A DNA stretch of 64,000 bases, taken from assembly GCF_045679545.1 (NCBI RefSeq), contig NZ_CP166194.1:1178001-1242000 (forward strand), written 5' to 3'. Source of the stretch: Enterovibrio sp045679545. GTDB taxonomy: Bacteria; Pseudomonadota; Gammaproteobacteria; Enterobacterales; Vibrionaceae. The position numbers and the translations under genes are program-made. The number at the start of each line of letters is the position of its first letter. The stretch's first letter is position 1. Positions 27,337 through 36,104 of the stretch are shown in pieces. The notes below the pieces were generated by a model, which worked only from the letters and a program-made list of their open reading frames with translations, had not been told where the DNA came from and did no database searches.

Positions 27337-28032
27337 ATGCAGGATCCAAAAGTTATTGTTGCATTAGATTACCCAAACATTGATCAGGCGCTTGCGTTTG
27401 TTGATCGTATTGAGCCAGGTAGTTGTCACCTGAAAGTGGGTAAAGAGATGTTCACCCTTTACGGTCCTGACTATGTGCGCAAACTGCATGAGCGTGGTCA
27501 TACCGTTTTTCTGGATCTGAAATTTCACGATATTCCAAATACTTGTGCACGTGCAGTGGCAGCGGCCGCTGAGCTTGGTGTATGGATGGTGAACGTTCAC
27601 GCAAGCGGCGGTGAACGTATGATGGTTGCAGCGCGAGAAGCGCTAGAACCATATGGTAAAGACAAGCCATTGCTGATTGGCGTAACCGTGTTGACTAGCA
27701 TGGAGCAAAGCGATCTAGCCGGTATTGGCATCAGCCGTGAGCCACAAGAACATGTTTTGTCACTGGCAACGCTCACTCGCAATAGCGGTCTCGACGGTGT
27801 TGTGTGTTCGGCACACGAATCAAGCATGTTGAAAGCAGCCCTGGGGCAAGATTTTAAACTGGTGACTCCAGGTATTCGACCTGCAGGCAGTGATGCGGGT
27901 GATCAGCGCCGTATTATGACCCCTGTGGAAGCAGTGGGTGCTGGTTCAGATTACTTGGTGATTGGTCGTCCTATCACGCAAGCCGCCAATCCTTCAGCGG
28001 TGCTGGCTGAGATCAATGCATCGTTGGCGTAA
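27337..28032 (+). CDS. pyrF: Orotidine 5'-phosphate decarboxylase
   Basis: Last step of UMP synthesis. Catalytic DLKFHDIPNT with Lys/Asp is visible near residues 60-69, VGKEMFT near 34-40, and GIRP plus VIGRPIT near the C-terminal phosphate site. Starts considered: TTG at 27331, which has GGAG at 5-6 bases, and ATG two codons later; I take the ATG (231 residues), but the TTG is equally plausible on ribosome-site spacing. It begins immediately after lapB, as in other gammaproteobacteria. Confidence 0.96.
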   Translation: MQDPKVIVALDYPNIDQALAFVDRIEPGSCHLKVGKEMFTLYGPDYVRKLHERGHTVFLDLKFHDIPNTCARAVAAAAELGVWMVNVHASGGERMMVAAREALEPYGKDKPLLIGVTVLTSMEQSDLAGIGISREPQEHVLSLATLTRNSGLDGVVCSAHESSMLKAALGQDFKLVTPGIRPAGSDAGDQRRIMTPVEAVGAGSDYLVIGRPITQAANPSAVLAEINASLA

Positions 28033-28132
28033 TAGCCTGTAGATATAGTGTTTATCTTCACTATTCGCGCTTGGGGAGACACCCATCTAACGCATTGAAA
28101 AAAGACGTTGAATACAGACGTTGAATACAAAG

Positions 28133-28163
28133 AAAAAGAGCGACCATATTGGTCGCTCTTTTT
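28133..28163. terminator. Bidirectional terminator between pyrF and sapF
   Basis: AAGAGCGACC / GGTCGCTCTT arms with A5 before and T5 after, between convergent pyrF and sapF. A 13-bp exact tandem repeat (28104-28116, 28117-28129) lies just upstream. Confidence 0.92.
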
Positions 28164-28166
28164 GCT

Positions 28167-28973
28167 TTAAGCCGTGTTGTAACGTGACCGCCTGTCGAGC
28201 GTTGGGGCAGTAAAATGGCTTTCAATCAAGCGTTGCGTCAGCGCATGCTGAGGTTCAGAAAACACGGTTTGCGTGCTGCCAGATTCCACCACTTCCCCGT
28301 TTTGCATCACCATCACTTTATCAGCGACATGCTTAACCACCCCCATGTGCTGAGACACATAAATGTAAGACAAGCCCATTAGTTCCTGCAGTTCGAGAAG
28401 CAGATTAAGGATCTGGGAGCGCATGGACATATCTAATCCATTCAAGGCTTCATCAGCAACAATCACGCAGGGCTGTAGGATCAATGCACGCGCTAACGAG
28501 ATGCGTTGTTTTTGGCCTGTTGCGAGCATTTGTGGATAAAAATACGCATGCTCGGGAAGCAGGCCCACCTGACGCAGAGTATCTACTACACGGCGTTCAC
28601 GCTCTTGCGGCGTCATGTTGGTGTTTCGCTTCAACGGGCTTTCCAAAATCTGACCAATCTGATTACGTGGATTGAGCGAGGTATTGGGATCTTGGAAAAT
28701 CATGCGGATCAGTTTGCAACGTGTTTTGTAATCGTTCGGTCTCAGCACTTCACCATTCACACGCACGTCACCGCCAGATGGCATAACGACGCCAGCCAAC
28801 ATTTTAGCAAGAGTAGACTTACCCGAACCGTTTTCGCCAATCAGCGCTAACGTTTCACCCGCATCCAATGAAAAGGAAACGGGTTTAACCGCTTCAATCA
28901 CACGTTTGGTAAACAGCCCAGTGCGATATTGATAATCTTTTCTTAAGCCTTCAACTTCAAGCAGTGCGGTCAT
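28167..28973 (-). CDS. sapF: Peptide ABC transporter ATP-binding protein SapF
   Basis: One of two ATPases powering the Sap importer. Walker A is GENGSGKST, Walker B VIVADEALNGLD, and the signature motif is the unusual MLATGQKQR rather than LSGGQ, which is also seen in enteric SapF. The ORF opens 13 codons earlier; ATG at 28971-28973 gives MTALLEVEGLRKDY and 268 residues, matching the family. It overlaps sapD by 17 bases. Last gene of sapABCDF. Confidence 0.93.
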   Translation of the reverse strand: MTALLEVEGLRKDYQYRTGLFTKRVIEAVKPVSFSLDAGETLALIGENGSGKSTLAKMLAGVVMPSGGDVRVNGEVLRPNDYKTRCKLIRMIFQDPNTSLNPRNQIGQILESPLKRNTNMTPQERERRVVDTLRQVGLLPEHAYFYPQMLATGQKQRISLARALILQPCVIVADEALNGLDMSMRSQILNLLLELQELMGLSYIYVSQHMGVVKHVADKVMVMQNGEVVESGSTQTVFSEPQHALTQRLIESHFTAPTLDRRSRYNTA

Positions 28974-29967
28974 GCTTTTTGACTTCCATATTGAGGGGGA
29001 AATGACAGGCAAACTTGTGATTTTTCACCTTGCGAGTACGCGGTACTTCGACGCACTTACGCTGCGCATAAGGACATCGTGGTCCCAGTCGGCAACCTAT
29101 TGGCAAATGCTGCAACGGGGGAATAGAGCCGGGCAATGCCGCAAGCTTACTCTTGTGTGGTATATCTTTGCTAAAGTCTGGCATCGCGCGAAGCAAGGCA
29201 TCGGTGTAAGGATGATGCGGCGTCTCAATGATTTGTTTTCGCCCTGCGGATTCGACTGATTGGCCACAATACATCACCGTGATGCGGTCAGCCCACTGTG
29301 TCACGGTTGTTAGGTCATGACTGATCAACAAAATGGTAGTGTTGGCGATCTGATTCGTTCGACTGAGCAAGCGGAAAATCTGAGCCTGAGTGATTGGATC
29401 CAAATCGGCTGTCGGTTCATCCGCAATCAAAAGGCGAGGGCGGTTAGCGATCGCCATAGCAATCATGACTTTTTGGCATTCGCCGTCGGTCAATTCATAG
29501 GGGTAGCTTTTCATCACACGCTTGTGATCTTTAATGCCCACTTTGTGTAACAGCGCGACAGATTGCTGCTTACGCCAAGAGAGACGCTGCCACCAACTGC
29601 CGCTAAATGAGCTAGAAGGAATCGCCTCTTCAAGTTGATAACCCACCTCTTCTGACGGATCGAGACACGTGGATGGCTCTTGGAAAATCATCGCAATGTC
29701 TTTGCCGACCAAATGGCGGCGTTCGCGTGCGGGTAGCGAAAGCAAATCAATATTACCCAAGCGCATGCGGTCTGCGCTGACTCGCCAATTGTCTTTGGTT
29801 ACGCCACAAATGGCTTTCGCCACCAAGCTTTTTCCTGAACCAGACTCACCCACCAGACCGCGAATTTCGCCTTCATTGATGGTCAGACTCATGCGGTCTA
29901 CCGCTTTAACGGGGCCTTGAGGCGTATCAATCTCAATGGTCAGGTGTCGAATATCTAACAGCGGCAT
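28957..29967 (-). CDS. sapD: Peptide ABC transporter ATP-binding protein SapD
   Basis: Second ATPase of the Sap system; in enterics it also supports Trk potassium uptake. The 336 residues have Walker A GESGSGKSLVAKAI, the signature ELTDGECQKVMIAMA with a degenerate LSGGQ, Walker B LLIADEPTADLD, and the C-terminal oligopeptide-type zinc-finger-like cysteines (CRLGPRCPYAQRKC). Its start codon overlaps the sapC stop by one base, so translation is coupled. Confidence 0.94.
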   Translation of the reverse strand: MPLLDIRHLTIEIDTPQGPVKAVDRMSLTINEGEIRGLVGESGSGKSLVAKAICGVTKDNWRVSADRMRLGNIDLLSLPARERRHLVGKDIAMIFQEPSTCLDPSEEVGYQLEEAIPSSSFSGSWWQRLSWRKQQSVALLHKVGIKDHKRVMKSYPYELTDGECQKVMIAMAIANRPRLLIADEPTADLDPITQAQIFRLLSRTNQIANTTILLISHDLTTVTQWADRITVMYCGQSVESAGRKQIIETPHHPYTDALLRAMPDFSKDIPHKSKLAALPGSIPPLQHLPIGCRLGPRCPYAQRKCVEVPRTRKVKNHKFACHFPLNMEVKKHDRTA

Positions 29968-30854
29968 TACTCTGTCCCCGCGTTTATTGCCTGACTGACG
30001 CCATCACCCACAAGGTTGACTACCAGTACGCTTATCATAATTGCAAGACCGGGCAGCGTCACTGTCCACGGCGACGTAAAGACCAGCTCAATAGAATCAC
30101 CGAGCATGGCTCCCCATTCTGGAGAAGGTGCTTGTGCGCCCAACCCGAGAAAGCCTAAGGCCGCAATATCCAAAATGGCAACAGATACTGCTCGCGTAAA
30201 CTCTGTGTTTAATACGACAAGAATATTCGGCAGTACGGAATGATAGAGCAGATAGAAGCTATTCGCGCCATCAAGGCGTGCAGCCAAAATGTATTCTTTT
30301 TCCATCTCAGCATGCACGGCGGTATAGACAGCACGAATAAAACGAGGGATTAATGCCAGCCATACTGCCAGCAAAATATTCATTTCTCCCGGCCCCTTGA
30401 ATGCCACCACAATGATAGCCAGCAACAGCGATGGGATAGACAGTACGGTATCAAGCAAGTGATTAAGGAAGCTGGATTTTAGTCCCGAGGTCATCCCCGC
30501 CAAAATGCCAATCAACACGCCCAACACACCTGCAGCCAATGCCACTAAGATGGCGTAGCCGAAGGTTAAGCGAGAGCCCGCGATAAGACGCGATAGCATA
30601 TCTCGTGTTAAATCATCGGTTCCCAAAAAGTAATCAACCGTCCCTTTGGTATCCCAAGAGGGAGGAAGCAGGAGGTGTCCTGTTTGAAACTGCGGGTCAT
30701 AAGGCGATATCCAAGGTGCAAGTATCGTAATAAGGAGCAGTAAGCACAAACACCAGAAGCCAAACACGGCGAGGGTGTTTTCACGGAATGCCTTCCAAGA
30801 ACGCTCAAATTGCGTGGAAATATGCTGTTCAAGGTAAACGCTATTTGAGGGCAT
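29967..30854 (-). CDS. sapC: Peptide ABC transporter permease SapC
   Basis: Membrane permease of the DppC/OppC type. Five or six hydrophobic segments are visible in 295 residues; the coupling-helix EAA motif appears as EYILAARLDGANSF. I place the start at the ATG at 30852-30854 (MPSNSVYLEQ), which matches the enteric SapC start MPYDSVY; the frame opens six codons earlier. Overlaps the sapB end by 14 bases. Confidence 0.94.
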   Translation of the reverse strand: MPSNSVYLEQHISTQFERSWKAFRENTLAVFGFWCLCLLLLITILAPWISPYDPQFQTGHLLLPPSWDTKGTVDYFLGTDDLTRDMLSRLIAGSRLTFGYAILVALAAGVLGVLIGILAGMTSGLKSSFLNHLLDTVLSIPSLLLAIIVVAFKGPGEMNILLAVWLALIPRFIRAVYTAVHAEMEKEYILAARLDGANSFYLLYHSVLPNILVVLNTEFTRAVSVAILDIAALGFLGLGAQAPSPEWGAMLGDSIELVFTSPWTVTLPGLAIMISVLVVNLVGDGVSQAINAGTE

Positions 30855-31803
30855 ACCATTCCTTCCTTGCAAGAGGACTAATTGCGGCGCCCGCTAAGTC
30901 AGAGAATATGTTGGCAAGTAACACGACACTACCAACTGCCAGCACACCAGCCTGCACTGTTACGTAGTCCTGGAAGCTAAGCGCATTGAGCAACCACGTT
31001 CCGATACCAGGCCAGTTGAAGATTGATTCGGTAATGATAGCGAACGTCATCATGGTGGAGATTTGAATACCAAATTTGGGAATGATTGGCGGCAGCGCGT
31101 TTTTAAGCACATGACGCATCACGATTTCTGACTTCGATAAGCCTTTTGTAGCTGCGGCTTTGATGTAGTTTTGGCTCATTACATCCGCCACGGAGTCGCG
31201 CAAAAGCTTGATGATTTCCGTAGTAGGTGCAACCGCCAACACCAAGGTCGGCATGATCAGGTGCCGGATAATATCTTCAATGGCCTGACTGCGCTGAGGG
31301 TGGTTGGAGAGCAACACATCCACCAATGCGAAACCCGTGACCGTTGGGATTTCAAACAGCAGGTTATAACGGCCCGAAACGGGCAGCCAGCCAAGGTATA
31401 GCGAGAACACCATGATCATCAAGATGGCCATCCAGAAGATAGGCATGGAAAACGTCAGTAATGTAATCGATGAAATCATCACATCAGCCACAGAGCCGCG
31501 TCGGATACCAGCAAGCGTCCCAAAAGGAATGCCTATAATGAGCGCCAGCAAAAAGGCGAAGAAGCAAAGCTCCATGGTGGCGGGGAACACTCGCGCCAAT
31601 GATTCAGTGACGGGTAAACCATTCGCTGCAACACCAAGGTTTCCTTGCATCAATTGACGGACGTACTGCAGCCAGCCGGTCCAGAATTCTTGTTGGTTGT
31701 ATATGGAAAAAGCATCCAAGCGAACGATGTTGTAGCCGATAAAAGTCAGTATCAAAAGCGTGATGATGAACAAATTGAGCCGGCGTATTGCGTAGATCAA
31801 CAT
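30841..31803 (-). CDS. sapB: Peptide ABC transporter permease SapB
   Basis: Membrane permease of the DppB/OppB type, partner of SapC. The 320 residues start with MLIYAIRRLNLFIITLLILTF-type N-terminal helix, contain a long periplasmic loop, then the EAA coupling motif NYIKAAATKGLSKSEIV. Follows sapA by three bases, so it is co-translated. The Sap system imports peptides, including antimicrobial peptides in pathogens, or putrescine in E. coli (SapBCDF); which applies here is unknown. Confidence 0.94.
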   Translation of the reverse strand: MLIYAIRRLNLFIITLLILTFIGYNIVRLDAFSIYNQQEFWTGWLQYVRQLMQGNLGVAANGLPVTESLARVFPATMELCFFAFLLALIIGIPFGTLAGIRRGSVADVMISSITLLTFSMPIFWMAILMIMVFSLYLGWLPVSGRYNLLFEIPTVTGFALVDVLLSNHPQRSQAIEDIIRHLIMPTLVLAVAPTTEIIKLLRDSVADVMSQNYIKAAATKGLSKSEIVMRHVLKNALPPIIPKFGIQISTMMTFAIITESIFNWPGIGTWLLNALSFQDYVTVQAGVLAVGSVVLLANIFSDLAGAAISPLARKEWYALK

Positions 31804-31806
31804 AGA

Positions 31807-33426
31807 TCACTGGCTCCTAGAAACATTGGCAAAAGATTTGTCTCCGAAAGGACTAAGAGTAACGCCCTGCAATCTGGCATTTCGTGCCTGATAATGAACG
31901 CCGTGCGCGAGAGGGATAAGTGGCATGCGATCTTTAAGGATATCCTGAGCTTGTAAATAAAGTGCTCGGCGCTCTTCACGAACATCGGTAGCGATGGCGG
32001 AATCTAAAAAGCGATCAAAATAGCGGTTACACCAATTCGAAAGATTCCAACCCGTGAATTTGGCATTGCAAGACAGAAGAGGACGAAGAAAATTATCAGG
32101 ATCACCGTTGTCCGCTATCCACCCTGTCAATACCATGTCTAAATCATTTGGATCTTGCCTTAGCTGCTTACGGTTAATGTCTTCCTGCGCGATGATATTG
32201 ACTGTAATGCCAATTGCAGCAAGATTCGATTGAATAAGTTCCGCGGCTTTTCTCGGACTTGGATTGTAGGACTTGGGCGTGAGCGGGACTAAAAGATCGA
32301 CCGAAAAACCATGACGATAGCCCGCTTTAGCCATTAGACCGAGCGCGAGCTGTGGGTCGAACGCAGTCGTACTTTCACTGTCATAAGCCCAAGACATGGG
32401 TGGAAGCATACCCGTGGCTGTTGTACCCGTGCCGTAATAAACCGATTGGATGAGCGCGTCGCGGTTGATCGCTAAGCTTATTGCTTGGCGCACTTCAAGC
32501 TCTGATAACGCAGGATGTCGTGTGTTTAGCGCCAGAAAAGCAACGTTCATGCCCGTTTGTGACGCGAGAACAAAATCAGGGTTTTGCTCGATAACGGACA
32601 GTTGGCTGGCGATTGGGGACGACAGCACATCGCATTCGCGTGTGATCAGCTTGGTAAACGTACCTGTTCCGCGTGTGCTGATATCGAAAGCGATTTGCTC
32701 CATGGGAGCCGCACCATTCCAATAGCCCCAATGGCGTTTTAAGCGAATAAGGCGATGTGGCTGATAATCGTCCAAAAAGAATGCACCTGAACCGATAGGA
32801 TGCGTATCAATGCGTTCCGGCGTGCCCGAGGTCAACAGATGCTTGGCGTACTCTGCTGAATGAATAACAGCATACGTTGTGGCGAGCGTTGAAAGAAACG
32901 ACACATCCGGTCGAGACAAGGTAAAACGCACCTGGTAGTTACCGATGGCGACCACATCTTCGACAAGGCCACGGAAGTCCATACTGTCAAACCAAGGATA
33001 TTCCCCGCCAGAGACCTTGTTAAAAGGGTGGTTGGGGTCAATCAGCCTTTCGAAACTGAATACCACATCTTCTGCGGTCAGACCACGGTGCGGAATAAAC
33101 CAATCGGTGACCTGAAATGTCGCACTTTTTCTCAGATTGAAAGTGTATTCCTTGCCGTCTGGACTCACCTCCCAACTTTGCGCAAGCATAGGAATAGGCT
33201 GGTAAGTGATGGGGTCCAATTGCAATAGACGATCGAAAATTTGGCTAGAAAGGGCGTCAGCGGTTAAGCCACCGTCGGTTAGCTGCGGATTGAATGTGTT
33301 TGGCTGACCCGGACCACAATAGATAAACCCGCGGTTTCGCGCAGAGTTGTCTGAGAACGGATCTTCACATCCTGCCAGAAGGAGAATGGTTACGCTTGCA
33401 ATCAGCAAGCGACTTAGCGCGCTCAT
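31807..33426 (-). CDS. sapA: Periplasmic peptide-binding protein SapA (lipoprotein form)
   Basis: Solute-binding protein of the Sap importer, family 5 (OppA/DppA type), 539 residues. The N-terminus has a lipoprotein signal ending LLLAGCEDPF, so C19 should be lipidated; the E. coli protein has an ordinary signal peptide instead. The body aligns with SapA: NTFNPQLTDGGLTADALSSQ, SWEVSPDGKEYTFNLRK, FLRPLLSCNAKF. First gene of the sapABCDF operon, 110 bases after pspF on the same strand. Confidence 0.92.
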   Translation of the reverse strand: MSALSRLLIASVTILLLAGCEDPFSDNSARNRGFIYCGPGQPNTFNPQLTDGGLTADALSSQIFDRLLQLDPITYQPIPMLAQSWEVSPDGKEYTFNLRKSATFQVTDWFIPHRGLTAEDVVFSFERLIDPNHPFNKVSGGEYPWFDSMDFRGLVEDVVAIGNYQVRFTLSRPDVSFLSTLATTYAVIHSAEYAKHLLTSGTPERIDTHPIGSGAFFLDDYQPHRLIRLKRHWGYWNGAAPMEQIAFDISTRGTGTFTKLITRECDVLSSPIASQLSVIEQNPDFVLASQTGMNVAFLALNTRHPALSELEVRQAISLAINRDALIQSVYYGTGTTATGMLPPMSWAYDSESTTAFDPQLALGLMAKAGYRHGFSVDLLVPLTPKSYNPSPRKAAELIQSNLAAIGITVNIIAQEDINRKQLRQDPNDLDMVLTGWIADNGDPDNFLRPLLSCNAKFTGWNLSNWCNRYFDRFLDSAIATDVREERRALYLQAQDILKDRMPLIPLAHGVHYQARNARLQGVTLSPFGDKSFANVSRSQ

Positions 33427-33536
33427 AAGCCAATGATTAGGTAATAAAGTTAAGATGTTAATTTACCACTGAAGCAACAAAGTCACCAAGTGACGGTGCA
33501 ATTTAGGGGATGATTTCAGAACAACAAGCTGAAAAC

Positions 33537-34538
33537 TTAGTCAGAATCGATGTTTTCATCACCAACTAGATTGTATTTTCGCAATAGTCCTCTCACTTGA
33601 TGGTAGCTTAACCCCAGCAACTCTGCGGCACGTCTTTGATTGAACTTGGCATGTGCCATCGCAAATTCAACGATTTCTTTTTCTTGGTCTTGTTGCCACT
33701 GTCGTAAATCCATGGGCAATACAAATTGAGGCGTTGTTTTCACTTCTGCCGTCGGCGTTGCAGCCCAAGGCGCTTTGTAAGGGTCAAGAAGTATGGCATC
33801 GACAGGACTGTCCTCGTCCGCATGACGATAAATTGCACGCTCAACCACATTCTTTAGCTCGCGCACGTTCCCTGGCCAATGGTAGTCGTTGAGTGCTTGT
33901 ATTGCGCCAGCGGTAAAACCAGAAAAATAGCGATAACCGAGTTCTCGGCACATCTTCAACGCGTAGTATTCCGCTAACAATAAAATGTCGCCGTGACGTT
34001 CACGAAGCGGGGGAAGGTGGATCACATCAAACGCGAGTCGATCGAGCAGATCAGCGCGAAATTGCCCGTCAGCGGCCAGTTGTGGCAGGTTCTCGTTGGT
34101 GGCGCAAATAAGCCTGACATCAGCACTTAACATATCGCTGCCACCAACACGTTCATACTCGCCGTATTCAATCACACGTAGCAGTTTTTCTTGTACCCCA
34201 AGCGGTGATGTTGCCAGTTCATCCAAAAACAGCGTGCCGCCTTCAGCGCGTTCAAAGCGCCCTTTGTGGCGACCTTTGGCACCGCTGAATGAACCTGCTT
34301 CATGGCCAAACAACTCTGAGTCAATCAAGCCTTCGCTCAGTGCCGCGCAGTTTAGGCTCACCAAGGGGCCATCCCAACGTCGTGACAAATAATGAAGACG
34401 TTTCGCAATCAGCTCTTTACCTGTTCCTCGTTCACCTAGCAGCAGCACAGGTCTGTTCAATGGCGCGATTCGAGAGACATGATCGAGCACTGAGAGGAAG
34501 TGGTCAGACTCGCCGATAAGGTTGTCAGGCTTTTGCAT
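33537..34538 (-). CDS. pspF: Phage shock protein operon activator PspF
   Basis: Sigma-54 activator without an input domain; PspA holds it inactive. AAA+ motifs: Walker A GERGTGKE at residues 35-42, Walker B GGTLFLDE at 100-107, and a C-terminal Fis-type helix-turn-helix (RRAAELLGLSYHQVRGLLRK). The sigma-54 contact loop reads GSFSGA at 82-87 instead of the usual GAFTGA. ATG at 34536-34538 gives 333 residues; the open frame is five codons longer. Divergent from pspA, so UAS sites probably lie in the shared 187-base gap. Confidence 0.94.
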   Translation of the reverse strand: MQKPDNLIGESDHFLSVLDHVSRIAPLNRPVLLLGERGTGKELIAKRLHYLSRRWDGPLVSLNCAALSEGLIDSELFGHEAGSFSGAKGRHKGRFERAEGGTLFLDELATSPLGVQEKLLRVIEYGEYERVGGSDMLSADVRLICATNENLPQLAADGQFRADLLDRLAFDVIHLPPLRERHGDILLLAEYYALKMCRELGYRYFSGFTAGAIQALNDYHWPGNVRELKNVVERAIYRHADEDSPVDAILLDPYKAPWAATPTAEVKTTPQFVLPMDLRQWQQDQEKEIVEFAMAHAKFNQRRAAELLGLSYHQVRGLLRKYNLVGDENIDSD

Positions 34539-34635
34539 GGCTAAATTTACCAACTGTTAGTTTATTTCATCATACGCTTATCGCTGTATAATTCATTATA
34601 TTCTTTAAGTGGCTGAATATTATAAATAATAAAAG

Positions 34636-34652
34636 TTGGCACGTTGTTTGAT
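34636..34652 (+). promoter_or_regulatory. Sigma-54 promoter of pspA
   Basis: TTGGCACGTTGTTTGAT matches TGGCAC-N5-TTGCW, with A instead of C in the -12 element. It lies 74 bases upstream of the pspA start with AT-rich DNA above it, suitable for IHF bending and PspF binding. Confidence 0.82.
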
Positions 34653-34725
34653 ATGTACATTACCAAATGAGGTATTCCCTCAATCGGTAGGCGCAAAGAG
34701 CGCATTCGGAAAAAGGAGCATCACA

Positions 34726-35391
34726 ATGGGTATTTTCTCTCGCTTTGCAGACATCGTTAACGCTAATGTCAATTCACTGTTGGACAAGGCAGAAGATCCG
34801 CAGAAAATGGTTCGCCTGATCATTCAAGAGATGGAAGACACGTTAGTTGAAGTTCGCACATCATCTGCGCGTGCATTGGCTGACAAAAAAGAATTAGCGC
34901 GTAAGATTGACGGCATCGAACGTCAAATGACAGATTGGCAGGAAAAAGCGACACTGGCGTTGCAGAAATCTCGTGAAGATCTGGCTCGTGCCGCGTTAAT
35001 TGAAAAACAGAAAGTGCACGATATCTTGCTGACTCTTAAAGAAGAGTTCCATTTGGTAGAAGAGACCATTGGAAAGCTGGGCAACGAAGTCGCAGAACTG
35101 GAAACCAAACTGAGCGAAACCCGTGCGCGTCAACAAGCGTTGGTTATTCGCCGCGAAACCGCAGGAAAACGTCGCGATGTACGTCGTCAACTAGACACCG
35201 GCCGCACAGATGAAGCGCTGGCAAAGTTTGAGCAGTACGAGCGCCGTATTGATGAGCTGGAAGCGGAAGCAGACAGTTACAGCATCGGCAAAGGTAAGCA
35301 TCTCGAAGACGAATTTGCTGACTTACAAGCGCAAGATGAAATTGAAAAAGAACTCGCTCGCATGAAAGCGGAACTCAAGGACAAAGAATAA
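34726..35391 (+). CDS. pspA: Phage shock protein A
   Basis: Peripheral membrane protein of the PspA/IM30 (ESCRT-III-like) family that binds and stabilises stressed inner membrane and inhibits PspF. 221 residues, almost entirely coiled-coil helices after the amphipathic MGIFSRFADIVNANVNSLLD start. The ATG at 34726 has AAGGAG 8 bases upstream; an in-frame start 30 codons earlier lies across the sigma-54 promoter and is rejected. First gene of pspA-pspB-pspC. Confidence 0.97.
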   Translation: MGIFSRFADIVNANVNSLLDKAEDPQKMVRLIIQEMEDTLVEVRTSSARALADKKELARKIDGIERQMTDWQEKATLALQKSREDLARAALIEKQKVHDILLTLKEEFHLVEETIGKLGNEVAELETKLSETRARQQALVIRRETAGKRRDVRRQLDTGRTDEALAKFEQYERRIDELEAEADSYSIGKGKHLEDEFADLQAQDEIEKELARMKAELKDKE

Positions 35392-35415
35392 AACCTAACA
35401 AGGTAAGGAGTTGGC

Positions 35416-35646
35416 ATGTCAATGGCGTTTTTATCCATCCCATTGGTGGTGTTTCTGGTTTTTGTGGCACCCCTATGGCTGTGGCTCCATTACCGCAGCA
35501 AGCGTCAAGTGGGTCAAGGCTTGAGTGGTGATGAGTACGAGCAGTTACAAGCACTGGCAGATCGCGCTGAAGCGCTGCAAGACCGCATTCATTCATTAGA
35601 GAGAATTCTTGATGAAGAAGCACCAAATTGGAGACATAAAGAATGA
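35416..35646 (+). CDS. pspB: Phage shock protein B
   Basis: Small inner-membrane protein that, with PspC, senses membrane stress and relieves PspA inhibition of PspF. The 76 residues have one N-terminal membrane helix (residues 5-25) and a cytosolic amphipathic helix with a leucine-zipper pattern (LQALADRAEALQDRIHSLE). AAGGAG precedes the ATG. Overlaps pspC by 4 bases. Confidence 0.94.
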   Translation: MSMAFLSIPLVVFLVFVAPLWLWLHYRSKRQVGQGLSGDEYEQLQALADRAEALQDRIHSLERILDEEAPNWRHKE

Positions 35647-36029
35647 GCAAAACGTTGTATCGTGATCCTGTAAACGGGAAAATCGGCGGCGTTTGTGCAG
35701 GTATCGCCGATTACTTGGGTGTTGAGATTTGGTTGGTAAGGATTATTACCGTGTCGGCTTTTCTGATTGGGCTAGGCTTTTTCGTGATTGTGGCATACAT
35801 TGCTGCGACGTTGATTCTCGAAAAAATGCCGCCAGAAGAAGCAAAGAAAACTCACCATTTCCGAGAGCATCAGGTCAAACAAAAACCTTGGCAACAAGGG
35901 AAATCAGCGAGTCACTTACTGGCCGATATTGATCAGGAAATGATGCAGATGGAGCAAGGCGTCGCCAAAATGGAAGCCTATGTTACCTCTAGCGAATTCG
36001 ATCTCAATCGCCAGTTTAAAAAGCTCTAA
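35643..36029 (+). CDS. pspC: Phage shock protein C
   Basis: Membrane stress sensor; interacts with PspB and PspA. The PspC domain is visible as LYRDPVNGKIGGVCAGIADYLGVE at residues 4-27, followed by a hydrophobic segment near 32-58 and a C-terminal cytosolic helix. 128 residues, slightly longer than E. coli PspC (119). ATGA overlap with pspB shows translational coupling. Confidence 0.95.
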   Translation: MSKTLYRDPVNGKIGGVCAGIADYLGVEIWLVRIITVSAFLIGLGFFVIVAYIAATLILEKMPPEEAKKTHHFREHQVKQKPWQQGKSASHLLADIDQEMMQMEQGVAKMEAYVTSSEFDLNRQFKKL

Positions 36030-36104
36030 ATTTTTAAGCTGTTATCCTCATCCCTCGCTCTAATAGCGGGGGATTTCTTGTTATAAGAGGAGCTACTGCT
36101 GTCC

